From Clostridia bacterium (GTDB lineage Bacteria; Bacillota; Clostridia; Christensenellales; Aristaeellaceae), in assembly GCA_016297535.1 (NCBI GenBank), contig JAEDGL010000002.1:1-61520 (forward strand): 61,520 nt of DNA, written 5' to 3'. The notes under the pieces were generated by a model. The model was not told where the DNA came from. It was given only the letters and a program-made list of their open reading frames with translations, and made no database searches. Both the position numbers and the translations under genes were made by a program. Each line of letters begins with the position of its first letter. Position 1 is the stretch's first letter. Below are positions 17,979 to 26,157 of the stretch, piece after piece.

Positions 17979-20447
17979 TTATTCGTAGCTCAGGGTGCCG
18001 CCTTCGGAGGCAACGTACTCAGCCCACTCAGCATCGGTGTAGTTGTAGGTCATCAGCTCCAGGCCGCCGAAGCCGTACATGATGTTGTAGTCCTCGGTGT
18101 AGTAGCTGCACTGGTAGGACAGCATGGAGGGAAGGGTGGTACCGGCCAGGGGGATGCGGTAGAACTTCTTGAGGTACAGCTCTTCCATCTGGGCGGTAAT
18201 CTTGAGCTTGGTTTCAAAGTCGCTGGCGGCGAAACGGCCGGAGCCGATCAGCGCGTTGGACCAATCCTTCCAGGACATTTCCACGTCCTCGCCGTTTACG
18301 TTCAGAACCAGCATTTCCGTGGAGGGATCCCAGCAGCCGGCCTCGTTGATGCTGTACTGGTCGGTATCGCAGTACACCTGCATATTGCGGAAGGGATAGA
18401 ACGCGGCGCCACCCCAGGCACCGTAGCCGATGGCGTATTCGCCCTTGGCCACATCGCCGTAGCGATCGGTGATATTGCCGATGGCTTCCAGGGTGATGGT
18501 GCCAAAACCGGCCTCGGAGGCAGCGGCGTTGATGTACTTGTTCATCAGCTCAACCTGCTTGTTGGAGGAAGAGGTGAGAGCGCCCTTGGCCCAGCCGATG
18601 CGGATGTGGATGGGCTCGCCGGATACATACAGGCCATCGGCCACCAGCTGATCGTGGGCCTTCTTCATCAGTTCCTTGGCCTCGGTCAGGTTGTAGCCGT
18701 TGATGGACAGGTAGGCATCGCGCAGGGTGGCGTAGGGAGTGCCCTCGCCGTACTGCACACCGTAGAGGTTGCAAACAGCCTGCATGGCGGGCTCGGAGTT
18801 GCGGTAGGAGGAGGTGGGATCGTTGTATACGTCGTAGAAGTACAGGTTGTTCATCAGGGCAAAGGTGGGCTTGTAGCCTTCGGTGGCGGTTACGTACTCC
18901 GCACGGTCGATGGCCAGGCTGAACGCCTTGCGGAAATCGATGTTGGACAGCACAACGCTGTTCTGGTTGCCCTTGGAGGCATCCATGGTCTTCAGCGCTT
19001 CCACGCCGGTGTTGAAGAAGAAGGACATGGTGTAGGTCTCGTCCACCTTGTACATCTGATCGCTGGAGGCGAAGGTGGCCAGATCATCGGCCTCGGGGGT
19101 CCACTCGCTCAGGTCGCCCTTCAGGAAGGCCTGCTTCATGGCGGCTTCATCCATCACATCGATCACAACGCGGGTGGTCTGATAGGCGGGCTGATACTCG
19201 CCGTCCACCAGATAGTTGGTGGTGGAGGTCAGAGAACCGTCCTCGTTCTTGGTCCAGCCGTACCAGTTCTCGTTCTGAGTGAACACCAGCTGCTTGTCGG
19301 GCTGGAGAGACTCGATCTTGTACGGGCCGTAGGACATGGTGGTTTCCATGGAGGTGCAGTAGTTGGTGGTCTTGAGGGTACCGGTGGTATCGAAACCGGC
19401 GGTGTAGAGGGGCTCGTACACCAGCCAGGTGCTGGTCAGAGAGGTAAGGAAGTAGTTGAAATCGATGTAGGTGGCGGTGACATAGCGGATGGTGTAATCA
19501 TCCACCTTGTAGCAGCCAACCACGTCGAAGTCAACCTTGGGATATTCCTTGGTATACACAAAGTAGCTGGGAGCGCAGGTCTCGTCCTCGCCCCAGTCGG
19601 CTACGGCGGAAATGGTGGTTACGATGTTGGCAAGCGCTTCATCGTTGAGGCGTACGCGGCCGTTCTCATCAGCAACGGCGGTCAGGGCGTTGTAGCCCTC
19701 CATGCCAAAGTAGGCTTCGCCATAGGCGCCTACGTAATCGGCCAGAGCGTTGCCGCCCAGCCAGCCCAGCTTGTCAGCGGTGGCAACATACACCTTGGCG
19801 CCGTCGGCGGTGTTGTAGTAGCCTTCCTCATCCTTTACCAGGTCGGCCACGGCATACACGGGGGTGTCGGCGGAGGGGTTGTTGTCCAGGTAAGCGGTGG
19901 AGCCGCCAAAGTAGTAGGCTTCGCCGCCGGCCACAGCGCTTTCACCCGCATAGTACAGGTTGGCGCGGTAGTTCTTCATATCGGGATCCAGCAGGTACTT
20001 CATGGAAGTAATGTAGCTGTCCGCGTTGATGGGGGTGCCGTCTTCCCACTTGGCGTCGGGGTTGAGGGCAATTTCAAAAACATAGCCCTTCTCGGTGGTA
20101 TCCAGCGTGGTGCCGTCCATCAGGGTTACGTTGTACTTGGTCAGGTCGTCCAGATGATCCTTGGTTACGTCGGTAACCGCGGTGGCCATCTTGTACACCC
20201 ACTGGTACACGCCGTTCTCGGAATCGAGAATGGACATGGTTACGAAGGGAGTCTGCAGATAGCTCTGGATGGTGTCATCCGCATTGGTTTCCCAGGTGTG
20301 GGGATTCCAGTTGTTGCCCAGGGCGGTGGTGGCGGTACGGTAGGTGTAGGTATCCAGGGTGGCTTCTTCGGCGAAGCTGGCGGTCATGCCCATCACCATG
20401 CACAGCACCAGCACCAGGCTGGCAACGGTTTTCATCCAATTGCGCAT
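17979..20447 (-). CDS. oppA: Oligopeptide-binding protein, OppA family
   Basis: An 822-residue extracytoplasmic solute-binding protein of the SBP_bac_5 type, larger than the usual 530-600. Residues 1-26 form a signal peptide ending TASFA before EEA. I see no lipobox: the only Cys in the leader follows LVL, not a small residue. Family segments include NWNPHTWETNADD near the N-terminus, WEDGTPINADSYITSMKYLLDP, and DFRKAFSLAIDRAEY. It probably captures peptides for OppB-C-D-F downstream. The start at 20447 has GGAGGAACAACCAAA ahead of it. Confidence 0.9.
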   Translation of the reverse strand: MRNWMKTVASLVLVLCMVMGMTASFAEEATLDTYTYRTATTALGNNWNPHTWETNADDTIQSYLQTPFVTMSILDSENGVYQWVYKMATAVTDVTKDHLDDLTKYNVTLMDGTTLDTTEKGYVFEIALNPDAKWEDGTPINADSYITSMKYLLDPDMKNYRANLYYAGESAVAGGEAYYFGGSTAYLDNNPSADTPVYAVADLVKDEEGYYNTADGAKVYVATADKLGWLGGNALADYVGAYGEAYFGMEGYNALTAVADENGRVRLNDEALANIVTTISAVADWGEDETCAPSYFVYTKEYPKVDFDVVGCYKVDDYTIRYVTATYIDFNYFLTSLTSTWLVYEPLYTAGFDTTGTLKTTNYCTSMETTMSYGPYKIESLQPDKQLVFTQNENWYGWTKNEDGSLTSTTNYLVDGEYQPAYQTTRVVIDVMDEAAMKQAFLKGDLSEWTPEADDLATFASSDQMYKVDETYTMSFFFNTGVEALKTMDASKGNQNSVVLSNIDFRKAFSLAIDRAEYVTATEGYKPTFALMNNLYFYDVYNDPTSSYRNSEPAMQAVCNLYGVQYGEGTPYATLRDAYLSINGYNLTEAKELMKKAHDQLVADGLYVSGEPIHIRIGWAKGALTSSSNKQVELMNKYINAAASEAGFGTITLEAIGNITDRYGDVAKGEYAIGYGAWGGAAFYPFRNMQVYCDTDQYSINEAGCWDPSTEMLVLNVNGEDVEMSWKDWSNALIGSGRFAASDFETKLKITAQMEELYLKKFYRIPLAGTTLPSMLSYQCSYYTEDYNIMYGFGGLELMTYNYTDAEWAEYVASEGGTLSYE

Positions 20448-20570
20448 TTTGGTTGTTCCTCCTTATTTAAGAATGTAAAGGGTTCCCAGATTGCCCCCTG
20501 ACGCTTGTGATCCACCGGTTTCGCGGCCGTTTGAACGCAACCAGGCAGGACATTGCAAACTGGTCTTATT

Positions 20571-20599
20571 ATTTTATCACACCTTCACCCTGATTTCAA
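20571..20599 (-). promoter_or_regulatory. Promoter of the opp operon
   Basis: On the minus strand: TTGAAA (20599-20594), 17-bp spacer, TAAAAT (20576-20571), about 124 bp before oppA. The -35 lies in the loop of a 9-bp inverted repeat (CCTTCACCC/GGGTGAAGG, 20582-20609), which could be an operator. Confidence 0.7.
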
Positions 20600-20609
20600 G
20601 GGGTGAAGG
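20582..20609. repeat. Inverted repeat overlapping the opp promoter -35
   Basis: Perfect 9-bp arms CCTTCACCC and GGGTGAAGG separated by 10 bp. The arms flank the opp -35 hexamer, with one arm inside the spacer, the position expected for a repressor operator. No regulator gene is adjacent, so this is positional inference only. Confidence 0.45.
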
Positions 20610-20672
20610 GTTGGGTAATCCAGGTGGATAAAGGGCTGTCGCCCGGGTGCGGGTTTCGTTACATCCCCGCTC

Positions 20673-20702
20673 TTGATTGCGGGGCGGGGAATAGGGTATA
20701 AT
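20673..20702 (+). promoter_or_regulatory. Promoter of the 20752-25876 operon
   Basis: TTGATT (20673-20678), 18-bp spacer, perfect TATAAT (20697-20702). Divergent from the opp promoter, leaving about 70 bp between them. Confidence 0.7.
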
Positions 20703-20751
20703 GATTTGTGTGGATGGATCCGTCGAGACGCCCTTCCACCAGAAAGGAACG

Positions 20752-21792
20752 ATGACAACGATGCGCAAAAGCACAAAAACGGTTTTGAGTATTCTTTCGG
20801 CGCTGATGGTGGCTTCGCTGATGTTTTCCATCCCCTCCGGCGCGGTAACGGAGTATGCGCAAAGGGCCTACGAAAACGCCCTGTCCGATGAAACGCAGGA
20901 CGGCTATGCAACGAAGCTGCCGCGTCCAAAGGCGGTGCTGGCCAGCGCGGTGTTCAGCGACCTGCTGCCCTCGGCCAACGTGGCCTCGCTGGACGGCGAT
21001 CTGTTTACGCCCGGCAACCAGCCCATCGAGGCCAACTTTACCGAAAACGGCTACCGCGATGATACCATCATCGTGGAGCTGGAGCAAAAGCGCATGTATG
21101 ACAGCGATGTGTTTATCGCCTATGTCAAAATCGCTACGCCCAGCCAGCTGCGCACGGCCATCGCGGGCAACAAGCTCAGCTCCACCCGCACCAACCAGAC
21201 CTCCGTGATTACCGCGGCCTATAACGGCATTGTGGGCATCAACGGCGATTATTACTCGGATAAGGATCGTCAGGGAGGGCATATCGTGCGTCAGGGACAG
21301 GTGATGCGCGAGCGCGTCAGCGACAATTTTGATCTGCTGTTTATCGATGAGCTGGGCGATCTGCACATCTATCACCGCGGCAAGGCGCAGCAGCAGGAGC
21401 AGGTGGACGCTTTCAAAAAGGAGCACCAGCTTGTAAACGCCTTCTGCTTTGGCCCGGGCCTGGTGATTGACGGCGACATTCCCGAGGATGTGGGCAAGTA
21501 CAAGTGGTTTGATCCTGCCAGCCCCAACCCCCGCGCGGGGATCGGCCAGCTGGATATGCTCACCTACGTGCTGGTGGCCGTCAATGGCCGCACGGATGAA
21601 TCCATCGGCGTTACCATGGAGGAGTTTGCCCTCATCATGCAGGAGCTGGGCTGCCGGCAGGCCTACAACCTGGATGGCGGCAACAGCGCCACGCTGGCCT
21701 TCCATGGCCAGGTGTACAACACCAAGGTGCAAAAGGAACGCGATGTGTCCGACATCATTTACTTTGCCTCCGCCACCGAGCAGGCGGAATAA
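20752..21792 (+). CDS. Exported phosphodiester glycosidase (NAGPA-like) family protein
   Basis: A 346-residue exported protein. Residues about 10-31 form a signal peptide or anchor (VLSILSALMVASLMFSIPSGA). The body matches the NAGPA-type phosphodiester glycosidase family: AYNGIVGINGDYY, NAFCFGPGLVIDGD, VLVAVNGRTDESIGVTMEEFA and the hallmark AYNLDGGNSATLAFHG near the C-terminus. Bacterial members are thought to act on cell-surface glycans; the substrate is unknown. ATG 20752 or 20761 is possible: AAAGGAAC at 20743 is tight to the first and about 12 nt from the second. Confidence 0.85.
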   Translation: MTTMRKSTKTVLSILSALMVASLMFSIPSGAVTEYAQRAYENALSDETQDGYATKLPRPKAVLASAVFSDLLPSANVASLDGDLFTPGNQPIEANFTENGYRDDTIIVELEQKRMYDSDVFIAYVKIATPSQLRTAIAGNKLSSTRTNQTSVITAAYNGIVGINGDYYSDKDRQGGHIVRQGQVMRERVSDNFDLLFIDELGDLHIYHRGKAQQQEQVDAFKKEHQLVNAFCFGPGLVIDGDIPEDVGKYKWFDPASPNPRAGIGQLDMLTYVLVAVNGRTDESIGVTMEEFALIMQELGCRQAYNLDGGNSATLAFHGQVYNTKVQKERDVSDIIYFASATEQAE

Positions 21793-21803
21793 GGAGATAC
21801 GCT

Positions 21804-22763
21804 ATGGCTGAAACCATTTCCCTTTTCGGGCTGCGGGTTTACGCCTACGGCCTGTGCGCGGCCATTGGCGCGGCGCTGCTGCTGGCGGGCATGCGCCTGA
21901 CCGACCGCCGCCTGCCCGGCGGCACGGTCAGCCTGTTTGGCGTTTTGGGGGTGCTGCTGGGCATTTTGTGCGCCCGTGCGCTCTACTGCGCGGTGAACTG
22001 GTCGGATTTCTTTTATAATTATGAAAATCCCCTGCTGATGCTGCGCTGGTTTGACGGCGGCCTGAGCATGGCGGGGCTGATGGCGGGGCTGTTGCTGGCG
22101 GCGGCGGTTACCGCACGGGTGGTGCATGTGCCCTTTGCCCGGTTGATGGACGCCGTGGCCGTACCCTTTGGCCTGCTGATGGCGGCGCTGCGCTTTGGCG
22201 AGCAGTTTACCGACCTGGGCGTGGGCGCGGCGGTTGGCGAGGGCTGGGGGACCGCGCATCTGCCGTGGCTGTTTGTGGAAAGCCGCATGGGCGTGATGGT
22301 GGAATACCGCCTCAACGTATGGCTGTATGAAATGCTGATGGGCCTTGTGCTGTTTGCTGTGGCCGTTTTGTGCTACCGCAGGCTCAAAAATCACGCGGGC
22401 GATACGGCGCTGGTGGTGCTGTCCCTGTACGGGGCCAGCCAGATCCTGCTGGAAAGCATGCGCGATGACGGGCACATGCTGATCATCTTTTTGCGCGTGA
22501 GCCAGCTGGCGGCGTTTGTGCTGCCTGTCGCGGCCTGCGGCATTCTCAGCCACCGGGTGCGCGGCAAATGGGCGGTGGGCCTGGCGTGGCTGGTGGTTGC
22601 GCTGGGCGCGGCCGCCGTTGTGGTGCTGGAATTTTCGCTGGATGGCAGGCTCACCTTCGGCCAGCCCACGCTGGCGCGGGACTGGAGCCTGATGGCCGCC
22701 GCCTGCGCGGCGCTGTTTGCAGCGCCCTGCGTGCTGCTGGCCAAAGCAAGGAGGCAGGCATGA
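21804..22763 (+). CDS. Divergent prolipoprotein diacylglyceryl transferase-like membrane protein
   Basis: A 319-residue polytopic protein with about seven or more membrane segments. The order ISLFGLRVYAYGLC (N-terminus), WFDGGLSMAGLMAG, RFGEQFTDLGVGAAVGEGWG and a late LESMRDDGHML follows the Lgt family. It departs from canonical Lgt: the GGL..HGG segment lacks His, and the R.GNFxNxE signature reads RFGEQFT. It may be an Lgt paralogue with another role. The ATG overlaps neither neighbour; the stop overlaps the ogt start (ATGA). Confidence 0.72.
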   Translation: MAETISLFGLRVYAYGLCAAIGAALLLAGMRLTDRRLPGGTVSLFGVLGVLLGILCARALYCAVNWSDFFYNYENPLLMLRWFDGGLSMAGLMAGLLLAAAVTARVVHVPFARLMDAVAVPFGLLMAALRFGEQFTDLGVGAAVGEGWGTAHLPWLFVESRMGVMVEYRLNVWLYEMLMGLVLFAVAVLCYRRLKNHAGDTALVVLSLYGASQILLESMRDDGHMLIIFLRVSQLAAFVLPVAACGILSHRVRGKWAVGLAWLVVALGAAAVVVLEFSLDGRLTFGQPTLARDWSLMAAACAALFAAPCVLLAKARRQA

Positions 22764-23224
22764 AATACGCAATGGTCATCCATAGCCCCATCGGCCCCCT
22801 GACGCTGGTGGAGGAGGACGCAGCGCTGACGGAGCTGCGCTTTGGCAACGAAACCCAGGGACTGCTCCCCGGCGATACGCCGCTTCTGCGCGAGGCGGCC
22901 GCACAGCTGGCAGAATATTTCAGCGGCAGGCGCAAGGCGTTTGATCTCCCGCTGCGCCCGAAAGGAACGCCCTTTCAGCTGCGCTGCTGGGATGCGCTGT
23001 TGCAGATTCCCTTCGGCGAAACCCGCTCCTATGGCCAGCAGGCGGCCATGATCGGCAACCCCAAAGCCTGCCGCGCGGTGGGCATGGCCAATCACCATAA
23101 CCCGCTGCCCGTGCTGATTCCCTGCCACCGCGTGGTGGGGGCAAACGGCTCGCTGACCGGCTACGGCGGCGGACTGGGCATCAAGAAAACGCTTTTGCAG
23201 ATAGAAAGGATGAAGCCCGAATGA
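22760..23224 (+). CDS. ogt: Methylated-DNA--protein-cysteine S-methyltransferase
   Basis: A 154-residue DNA repair protein that removes methyl groups from O6-methylguanine in a suicidal transfer to its own cysteine. The active-site motif PCHRVV places the acceptor Cys at 122. The recognition-helix segment RAVGMANHHNPLPVLI and the C-terminal GSLTGYGGGLGIKKTLL are canonical. The ATG at 22760 follows GGAGGCAGGC and overlaps the preceding stop. Its own stop overlaps the pyk start, so the five genes from 20752 to 24984 are translationally linked or nearly so. Confidence 0.95.
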   Translation: MKYAMVIHSPIGPLTLVEEDAALTELRFGNETQGLLPGDTPLLREAAAQLAEYFSGRRKAFDLPLRPKGTPFQLRCWDALLQIPFGETRSYGQQAAMIGNPKACRAVGMANHHNPLPVLIPCHRVVGANGSLTGYGGGLGIKKTLLQIERMKPE

Positions 23225-24984
23225 TCCAGCGCAAAACCAAAATTGTCTGTACCCTGGGCCCTTCCACCGAGGACGATGGCGTGCTGCGGGAGCTGATGCT
23301 TTCGGGTATGAATGTTGCCCGTCTCAATTTTTCCCATGGCAACCACGAGTATCATCTGAACAATATCAACCGCATCCGCCGCATCGCCGGCGAGCTGGGC
23401 AAGCCCGTTGCCATCATGCTGGATACGCGCGGCCCGGAAATCCGCCTGGAGCTGTTTGAAAACCACAAAGTGGAGCTGAAAAAGGGACAAACCTTTACCC
23501 TTTGCACCTCAAGCATTTCCGGCAACGCCGAACGCGCCTCCATCACCTACAGGGATCTGCCCGGCGACGTGCGCGAGGGTACCACCATCCTGATTGACGA
23601 TGGCCTGGTAAGCATGACCGTGCGCAGCGTAACCCCCGAGGAAATTGTGTGCGTGGTAAACAACGACGGCGTGGTGAGCGACCGCAAGGGCATCAACGTG
23701 CCGGATGTGGACCTGAGCATGCCCTACCTGAGCCAGAAGGATCGCGAGGACATCGCCTTTGGCGTGCGCAACGGCATTGATTTCGTGGCCGCCTCCTTTG
23801 CCCGCACAGCGGAGGATATGCTGGAGGTGCGCCGCCTGTTCAGCCAGGAGGGGCGCACCAACGTCAACATCATCGCCAAAATCGAGAACATGCAGGGCGT
23901 GCAGAACATTGATGAAATCCTGCGCGTGTCCGATGGCATCATGGTGGCACGCGGCGATCTGGGCGTGGAAATCCCGCTGGAGCAGGTTCCCGTCATTCAG
24001 AAAATGCTCATCCGCAAGGCGTATTCCATGGGCAAGCCCGTCATTACCGCTACCCAGATGCTGGACAGCATGATGAAAAATCCCCGCCCCACCCGCGCCG
24101 AGGCCACCGACGTGGCCAACGCCATCTACGACGGCACCAGCGCCATCATGCTTTCCGGCGAAACCGCCGCGGGCGCCTATCCCATCGAGGCCGTGCGCAC
24201 CATGGCGCGCATCGCCCTGTCCGCCGAGGCCGATATCAACTATGTCAAGCGCTTCAAGGAGCGCGAGGACGAGGGCACGCCCGATGTAACCAACGCCATC
24301 TCCCACGCCACCTGCACCTCCGCGCAGGATCTGGGGGCTTCGGCCATCATCACCGTTACCAAGAGCGGCCGTACCGCGAAGATGATCTCCAAATACCGCC
24401 CCAGCTGCCCCATCATCTGCTGCACAACGGACGAAACCGTGTGCCGTCAGCTCAGCCTGAGCTGGGGCGTAACCCCGCTGATGATCAGCGAGGCGGAAAA
24501 TACCGATGATCTGTTTGAGCTGGCCGTACAGGCGGGCGAGCAGGCGGGGCTGCTGCGCGACGGCGAGCTGGTGGTCATGACCGCCGGCGTGCCGCTGGGC
24601 GTGAGCGGCACCACCAATTTAATGAAGGTGCATGTGGTGGGCCACATTCTGGTAACCGGCAAGGGCGTTACCCGCGAATGCTGCTGCGGCCGCCTGTGCG
24701 TTTGCCAAAGCCAGGAGGATGCGCAGAAGAACTTTAAGGACGGGGACATTCTTGTCATCCACCAGACCAGCAACGCTTTGCTTGCGCTGGTGCGCAAGGC
24801 GGGCGGCCTGATTTTGGAGGATGACAACCCCAACGGCCACGGCGCCATTGCAGGCATGAGCCTGAATCTGCCGGTGATTATCGGGGCCGCGGGCGCAACC
24901 AAGATTTTGAAAAGCGGCGCGGTGGTAACGCTGGACGCCGACCGCGGCGTGGTCAGCTGTAACTCCACCAACTCCCTTGTCTGA
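23221..24984 (+). CDS. pyk: Pyruvate kinase with C-terminal PEP-utilising mobile domain
   Basis: A 587-residue glycolytic enzyme making pyruvate and ATP from phosphoenolpyruvate and ADP. The N-terminus RKTKIVCTLGPSTED, active-site lysine in IIAKIENMQG, metal-binding RGDLGVEIPLEQVP and ATQMLDSM are all present. After the allosteric C domain, residues about 470-587 form the extra phosphohistidine-like domain seen in Bacillus enzymes (GGLILEDDNPNGHGAIAG...). The start overlaps the ogt stop in ATGA. Confidence 0.96.
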   Translation: MIQRKTKIVCTLGPSTEDDGVLRELMLSGMNVARLNFSHGNHEYHLNNINRIRRIAGELGKPVAIMLDTRGPEIRLELFENHKVELKKGQTFTLCTSSISGNAERASITYRDLPGDVREGTTILIDDGLVSMTVRSVTPEEIVCVVNNDGVVSDRKGINVPDVDLSMPYLSQKDREDIAFGVRNGIDFVAASFARTAEDMLEVRRLFSQEGRTNVNIIAKIENMQGVQNIDEILRVSDGIMVARGDLGVEIPLEQVPVIQKMLIRKAYSMGKPVITATQMLDSMMKNPRPTRAEATDVANAIYDGTSAIMLSGETAAGAYPIEAVRTMARIALSAEADINYVKRFKEREDEGTPDVTNAISHATCTSAQDLGASAIITVTKSGRTAKMISKYRPSCPIICCTTDETVCRQLSLSWGVTPLMISEAENTDDLFELAVQAGEQAGLLRDGELVVMTAGVPLGVSGTTNLMKVHVVGHILVTGKGVTRECCCGRLCVCQSQEDAQKNFKDGDILVIHQTSNALLALVRKAGGLILEDDNPNGHGAIAGMSLNLPVIIGAAGATKILKSGAVVTLDADRGVVSCNSTNSLV

Positions 24985-24998
24985 GAGGTACCAAAGCG

Positions 24999-25439
24999 AT
25001 GAATCTGCTGATCAGCGCCTGCCTGATGGGCATACGCTGCCGCTATGACGGCGGCCGGAAGGAGCTGCCCTGTCTGAACAGGCTTTTGGATAAGCATGTG
25101 CTGATTCCCGTGTGTCCCGAGGTGCTGGGCGGCCTGTCCACGCCCCGCGTGCCCGCCGAGCGCATCGGCCGGCGGGTGGTCACCCGGGATGGGCGCGATG
25201 TAACGGACAACTATCTGCGCGGCGCGCAGGAGGCCCTGCGGCTTGCCCAGATGGCCGGCTGCACCCATGCGCTGCTCAAGGAGCGCAGCCCCTCCTGCGG
25301 CTGCGGACGCATTTACGACGGCACCTTCAGCGGCAGGCTGTGCGATGGCGACGGCGTGTGCGGCGCGCTGCTTCAGCAGCATGGGATCAAGGTGCTGGGC
25401 GAAAGCCGCGTGCAGGAGCTACTGGAGGAGGGAAAATGA
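24999..25439 (+). CDS. DUF523-family protein
   Basis: A 146-residue protein of the DUF523 family. It has the N-terminal ISACLMGIRCRYDGG, PVCPEVLGGLSTPR, an ALLKERSPSCG segment and a GDGVCGALL near the end. The Cys residues in ACLMGxxCRYDG and SPSCG are conserved in the family, so metal binding is plausible, but no activity is known to me. It follows pyk by 14 bp and overlaps the acetyltransferase start. Confidence 0.88.
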   Translation: MNLLISACLMGIRCRYDGGRKELPCLNRLLDKHVLIPVCPEVLGGLSTPRVPAERIGRRVVTRDGRDVTDNYLRGAQEALRLAQMAGCTHALLKERSPSCGCGRIYDGTFSGRLCDGDGVCGALLQQHGIKVLGESRVQELLEEGK

Positions 25440-25876
25440 TGAATGTGCGAAAAGCCGAAGCGGCCGATCTGAACGCCGTAAGCGCGCTGGCGCTGGCTCT
25501 GTGGCCGGATCACCAGCCGAAGGAGCTGCGCCAGGAGCTTGCGCAACTGATGGACGATAAAGAAGCGGCTTTTTTCCTGCTGGAGGAAGAAAACCGCCCC
25601 GTTGGCTTTGCCCAGTGCCAGCTTCGTCACGACTATGTGGAAGGCACGTCCACCAGCCCTGTGGGTTATCTGGAGGGCATCTATGTCAGCCCCGGCCTGC
25701 GCGGCAGGGGCGGCGCAAGGGCGCTGCTGGGAGCCTGCGAGCGCTGGGCGGCCAGTCTGGGCTGCACGGAGTTTGCCAGCGACTGCGAGCTGACAAACTC
25801 CGCCAGCCTTGCCTTTCACCTGAATGTGGGCTTTGAGGAAGCGGGACGGATCATCTGCTTTGCCAAAAAGCTCTGA
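25436..25876 (+). CDS. AAC(6')-like aminoglycoside N-acetyltransferase
   Basis: A 146-residue GNAT enzyme. The sequence order LALWPDH, YVEGTSTSPVGYLEGIYV, GRGGARALL (acetyl-CoA loop) and CTEFASDCELTNSASLAFH, then GFEEAGRIICFAKKL, is that of the AAC(6')-I chromosomal enzymes that acetylate the 6'-amino group of aminoglycosides. The resemblance is strong in the substrate-side motifs, but a non-resistance substrate cannot be excluded. ATG 25436 (or 25439) follows GGAGGAGG and overlaps the DUF523 stop. It is the last gene of the operon. Confidence 0.82.
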   Translation: MMNVRKAEAADLNAVSALALALWPDHQPKELRQELAQLMDDKEAAFFLLEEENRPVGFAQCQLRHDYVEGTSTSPVGYLEGIYVSPGLRGRGGARALLGACERWAASLGCTEFASDCELTNSASLAFHLNVGFEEAGRIICFAKKL

Positions 25877-25902
25877 CGCACCAAAGCAAACCGGTTTTTA
25901 TG

Positions 25903-25970
25903 AAACAGCTTGCCGCTGGCGAACTGTTTCGACGCTCTGAGGGCAGTGTGCTTTTTTTGGCATGCTGCCC
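25903..25970 (+). other. Two hairpins downstream of the acetyltransferase gene
   Basis: AAACAG...CTGTTT (25903-25929) and GGGCAGTGTG...CATGCTGCCC (25941-25970, with a T7 run in the loop). Neither is followed by a clear T-tract. They may be the operon's 3' end. The rest of the 281-bp gap to 26158 shows only the next promoter. Confidence 0.4.
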
Positions 25971-26085
25971 TGTTTGCTGTCTGCCGCCAAGCGGTTACGG
26001 CACAACGGTCCGCGTCATGGCGTTTGGCCCACGTACGCAGCGCAAAAGATGCTGGAAAATCAACCCAATCCTGCCGGCGCTGTGA

Positions 26086-26114
26086 TTGATGAACCCCGCG
26101 CCGTATGATATAAT
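26086..26114 (+). promoter_or_regulatory. Promoter of the dehydrogenase-amidohydrolase operon
   Basis: TTGATG (26086-26091), 17-bp spacer, perfect TATAAT (26109-26114), 44 bp before the first start codon. Confidence 0.8.
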
Positions 26115-26157
26115 GGCTGTACGTGGATTTGGATATTGACATACGGAGGCTGCAGTC

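Noticed and set aside
17940..20501. An 853-codon plus-strand open frame opposite oppA
   Set aside because: Antisense shadow of oppA; Gly/Val/His-rich repeats typical of reverse-complement frames.
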